Shown: positions 39,797 through 40,532 of the stretch, one piece after another | Layout of the letters: each line of letters opens with the position of its first letter | Numbering within the stretch: position 1 is the first letter of the stretch | Origin: DATLOJ01 sp035536315 | Lineage (GTDB): Bacteria; Actinomycetota; CADDZG01; JAHWKV01 | DNA: 40,532 bases | NCBI GenBank assembly: GCA_035536315.1 | Contig: DATLOJ010000017.1 | Coordinates: 1 to 40,532 of the forward strand | Reading direction: 5' to 3' | Program-made: the position numbers and the translations under genes | The notes under the pieces: generated by a model | Seen by the model: the letters and a program-made list of their open reading frames with translations, nothing else | Told to the model about the DNA's origin: nothing | Database searches by the model: none

Positions 39797-40521
39797 CAAC
39801 CACTCACAAAGAGGTCAAGAACCTGCTCGGCGTCTACGCCGTGAACGCGCTGGACGCAGACGAGCGCAGGCACGTCGAGATCCACCTGCCCACCTGCGAA
39901 GAGTGCACTCAAGAGCTGAGTGAACATCTGGAGACACTCGCGGCTTTGACAGAAGATGCCCAGGATCTTCCCTCCACCATCTGGGGAAACATCCAGGGCT
40001 CTTTGGAAGAGGCTCCCCCGGCTAGAGTCGTCGTCCCCAAGACATGGCGTTGGAATCCCTCGCGTTTCGGCATGGCCCTCGCAGCAGCAGCTTCGATCGT
40101 CTTCGTGGTTATGGGCGTTCGTCTGGTGCAACAGGAGGGAAGGCTCGACACTTTGACGGCGGCGATCCAGCGGCAAAGCATCGAGGATGTAGCCGAGAGC
40201 GCGGCTGCCCGGCCCGACGCCACGCTCCTGTCACTTCAGTCTCCCGACAAATCAATGTTCGCCCGGCTGGTGATTCTTCCCGACGGGACCGGGTACGTGA
40301 CCGCAGACAATCTCGGTAGCCTTACATCAGACAAGAGCTACCAGCTTTGGGCCCTGCGAGGGGAAGAAAAGATCTCACTCGGAGTATTGGGCAGCGATCC
40401 AAACGTCTCCGCTTTCCGCACAGTTCCCGGGGCTGCCGGGTTTGCCATCACGGTCGAGCGGGCCGGTGGCGTCGAGGTGACAAAAGCCAATCCGTTGGTT
40501 TTCGGGTTCCTGGAGTCTTAG
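39793..40521 (+). CDS. RskA-like anti-sigma factor
   Basis: A 242-residue membrane anti-sigma factor. The cytoplasmic N-terminus carries the zinc-binding anti-sigma pattern HLPTCEEC (HxxxCxxC), preceded by NLLGVYAVNALDADERRHVE. One membrane helix lies near 92-112 (FGMALAAAASIVFVVMGVRL). The outer part matches the RskA domain, including DKSYQLWAL and FAITVERAGGVEVTKANP. It holds the sigma factor encoded immediately upstream until a signal causes its proteolysis. The start overlaps the sigma stop by 4 bp, so the two are made in a fixed ratio. The gene is complete; the window ends 11 nt after its stop. Confidence 0.93.
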   Translation: MTTTHKEVKNLLGVYAVNALDADERRHVEIHLPTCEECTQELSEHLETLAALTEDAQDLPSTIWGNIQGSLEEAPPARVVVPKTWRWNPSRFGMALAAAASIVFVVMGVRLVQQEGRLDTLTAAIQRQSIEDVAESAAARPDATLLSLQSPDKSMFARLVILPDGTGYVTADNLGSLTSDKSYQLWALRGEEKISLGVLGSDPNVSAFRTVPGAAGFAITVERAGGVEVTKANPLVFGFLES

Positions 40522-40532
40522 AAAACAAAGTT

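Noticed and set aside
1..40532. CRISPR array, tRNA, rRNA or prophage genes
   Set aside because: No regularly spaced repeats, cloverleaf-like sequences, rRNA blocks, integrases or transposases were seen.

Overview
This window (about 60% G+C by eye) looks like a chromosomal fragment from an uncultured, high-GC bacterium, most likely actinobacterial-like. Hints are the RskA-type anti-sigma factor, the MbtH protein, many GTG/TTG starts, many 4-bp stop/start overlaps and probable leaderless transcripts. The taxon is inferred; no rRNA or tRNA gene is visible.

Positions 1-22000 (minus strand) hold part of a hybrid NRPS/PKS cluster read right to left: a 3428-residue KS-(AT-like)-T-C-A-T-E-C-A-T protein, an FkbK-like dehydrogenase, an A-T-C-A-T protein, and a C-A-T-C-A... 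protein that runs off the left edge. No thioesterase is visible, so the cluster continues to the left. Specificity residues give one exact threonine code and one near-exact valine code; the other four are tentative or unassigned.

Positions 22150-27160 (plus strand) hold a duplicated-domain lipoprotein and then an apparent operon: class I fructose-bisphosphate aldolase, FkbJ-like ACP, FkbI-like acyl-CoA dehydrogenase, a KAS III-like acyltransferase and FkbH. With the FkbK homologue in the NRPS operon, this is a complete FkbH/I/J/K set for making hydroxymalonyl-ACP from 1,3-bisphosphoglycerate. No FkbG-type O-methyltransferase is seen. The single PKS module has an AT-like region that is short and lacks the GHSxG serine, so the unit must be loaded in trans. 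The KAS III-like protein, whose usual His/Asn pair is altered, is the best local candidate for that transfer. An MbtH gene follows (27324-27560, minus).

Positions 27600-30120 hold a LanC-like cyclase, a hicBA toxin-antitoxin pair, and two convergent small genes for lanthipeptide-like precursors. The two precursors share a leader ending in ANGG and a related core ending, and are separated by a perfect bidirectional terminator. No dehydratase (LanB/LanM) is in the window.

Positions 30190-40532 look like more general genome: an RCK-containing ion-channel-like protein without a TVGYG filter, a 1153-residue membrane TPR protein, a PrsW-like membrane protein overlapping a lipoprotein gene, an FAD amine/L-amino-acid oxidase, a small membrane protein with a His-rich tail, and an ECF sigma/anti-sigma pair. 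The sigma operon and the divergent membrane gene carry matching TTCATCC-N16/17-CGAATAA promoters, suggesting an autoregulated ECF regulon. A 35-bp dispersed repeat lies at 30.2 kb (two copies) and 38.4 kb (one copy). No intergenic stretch exceeds 300 bases.
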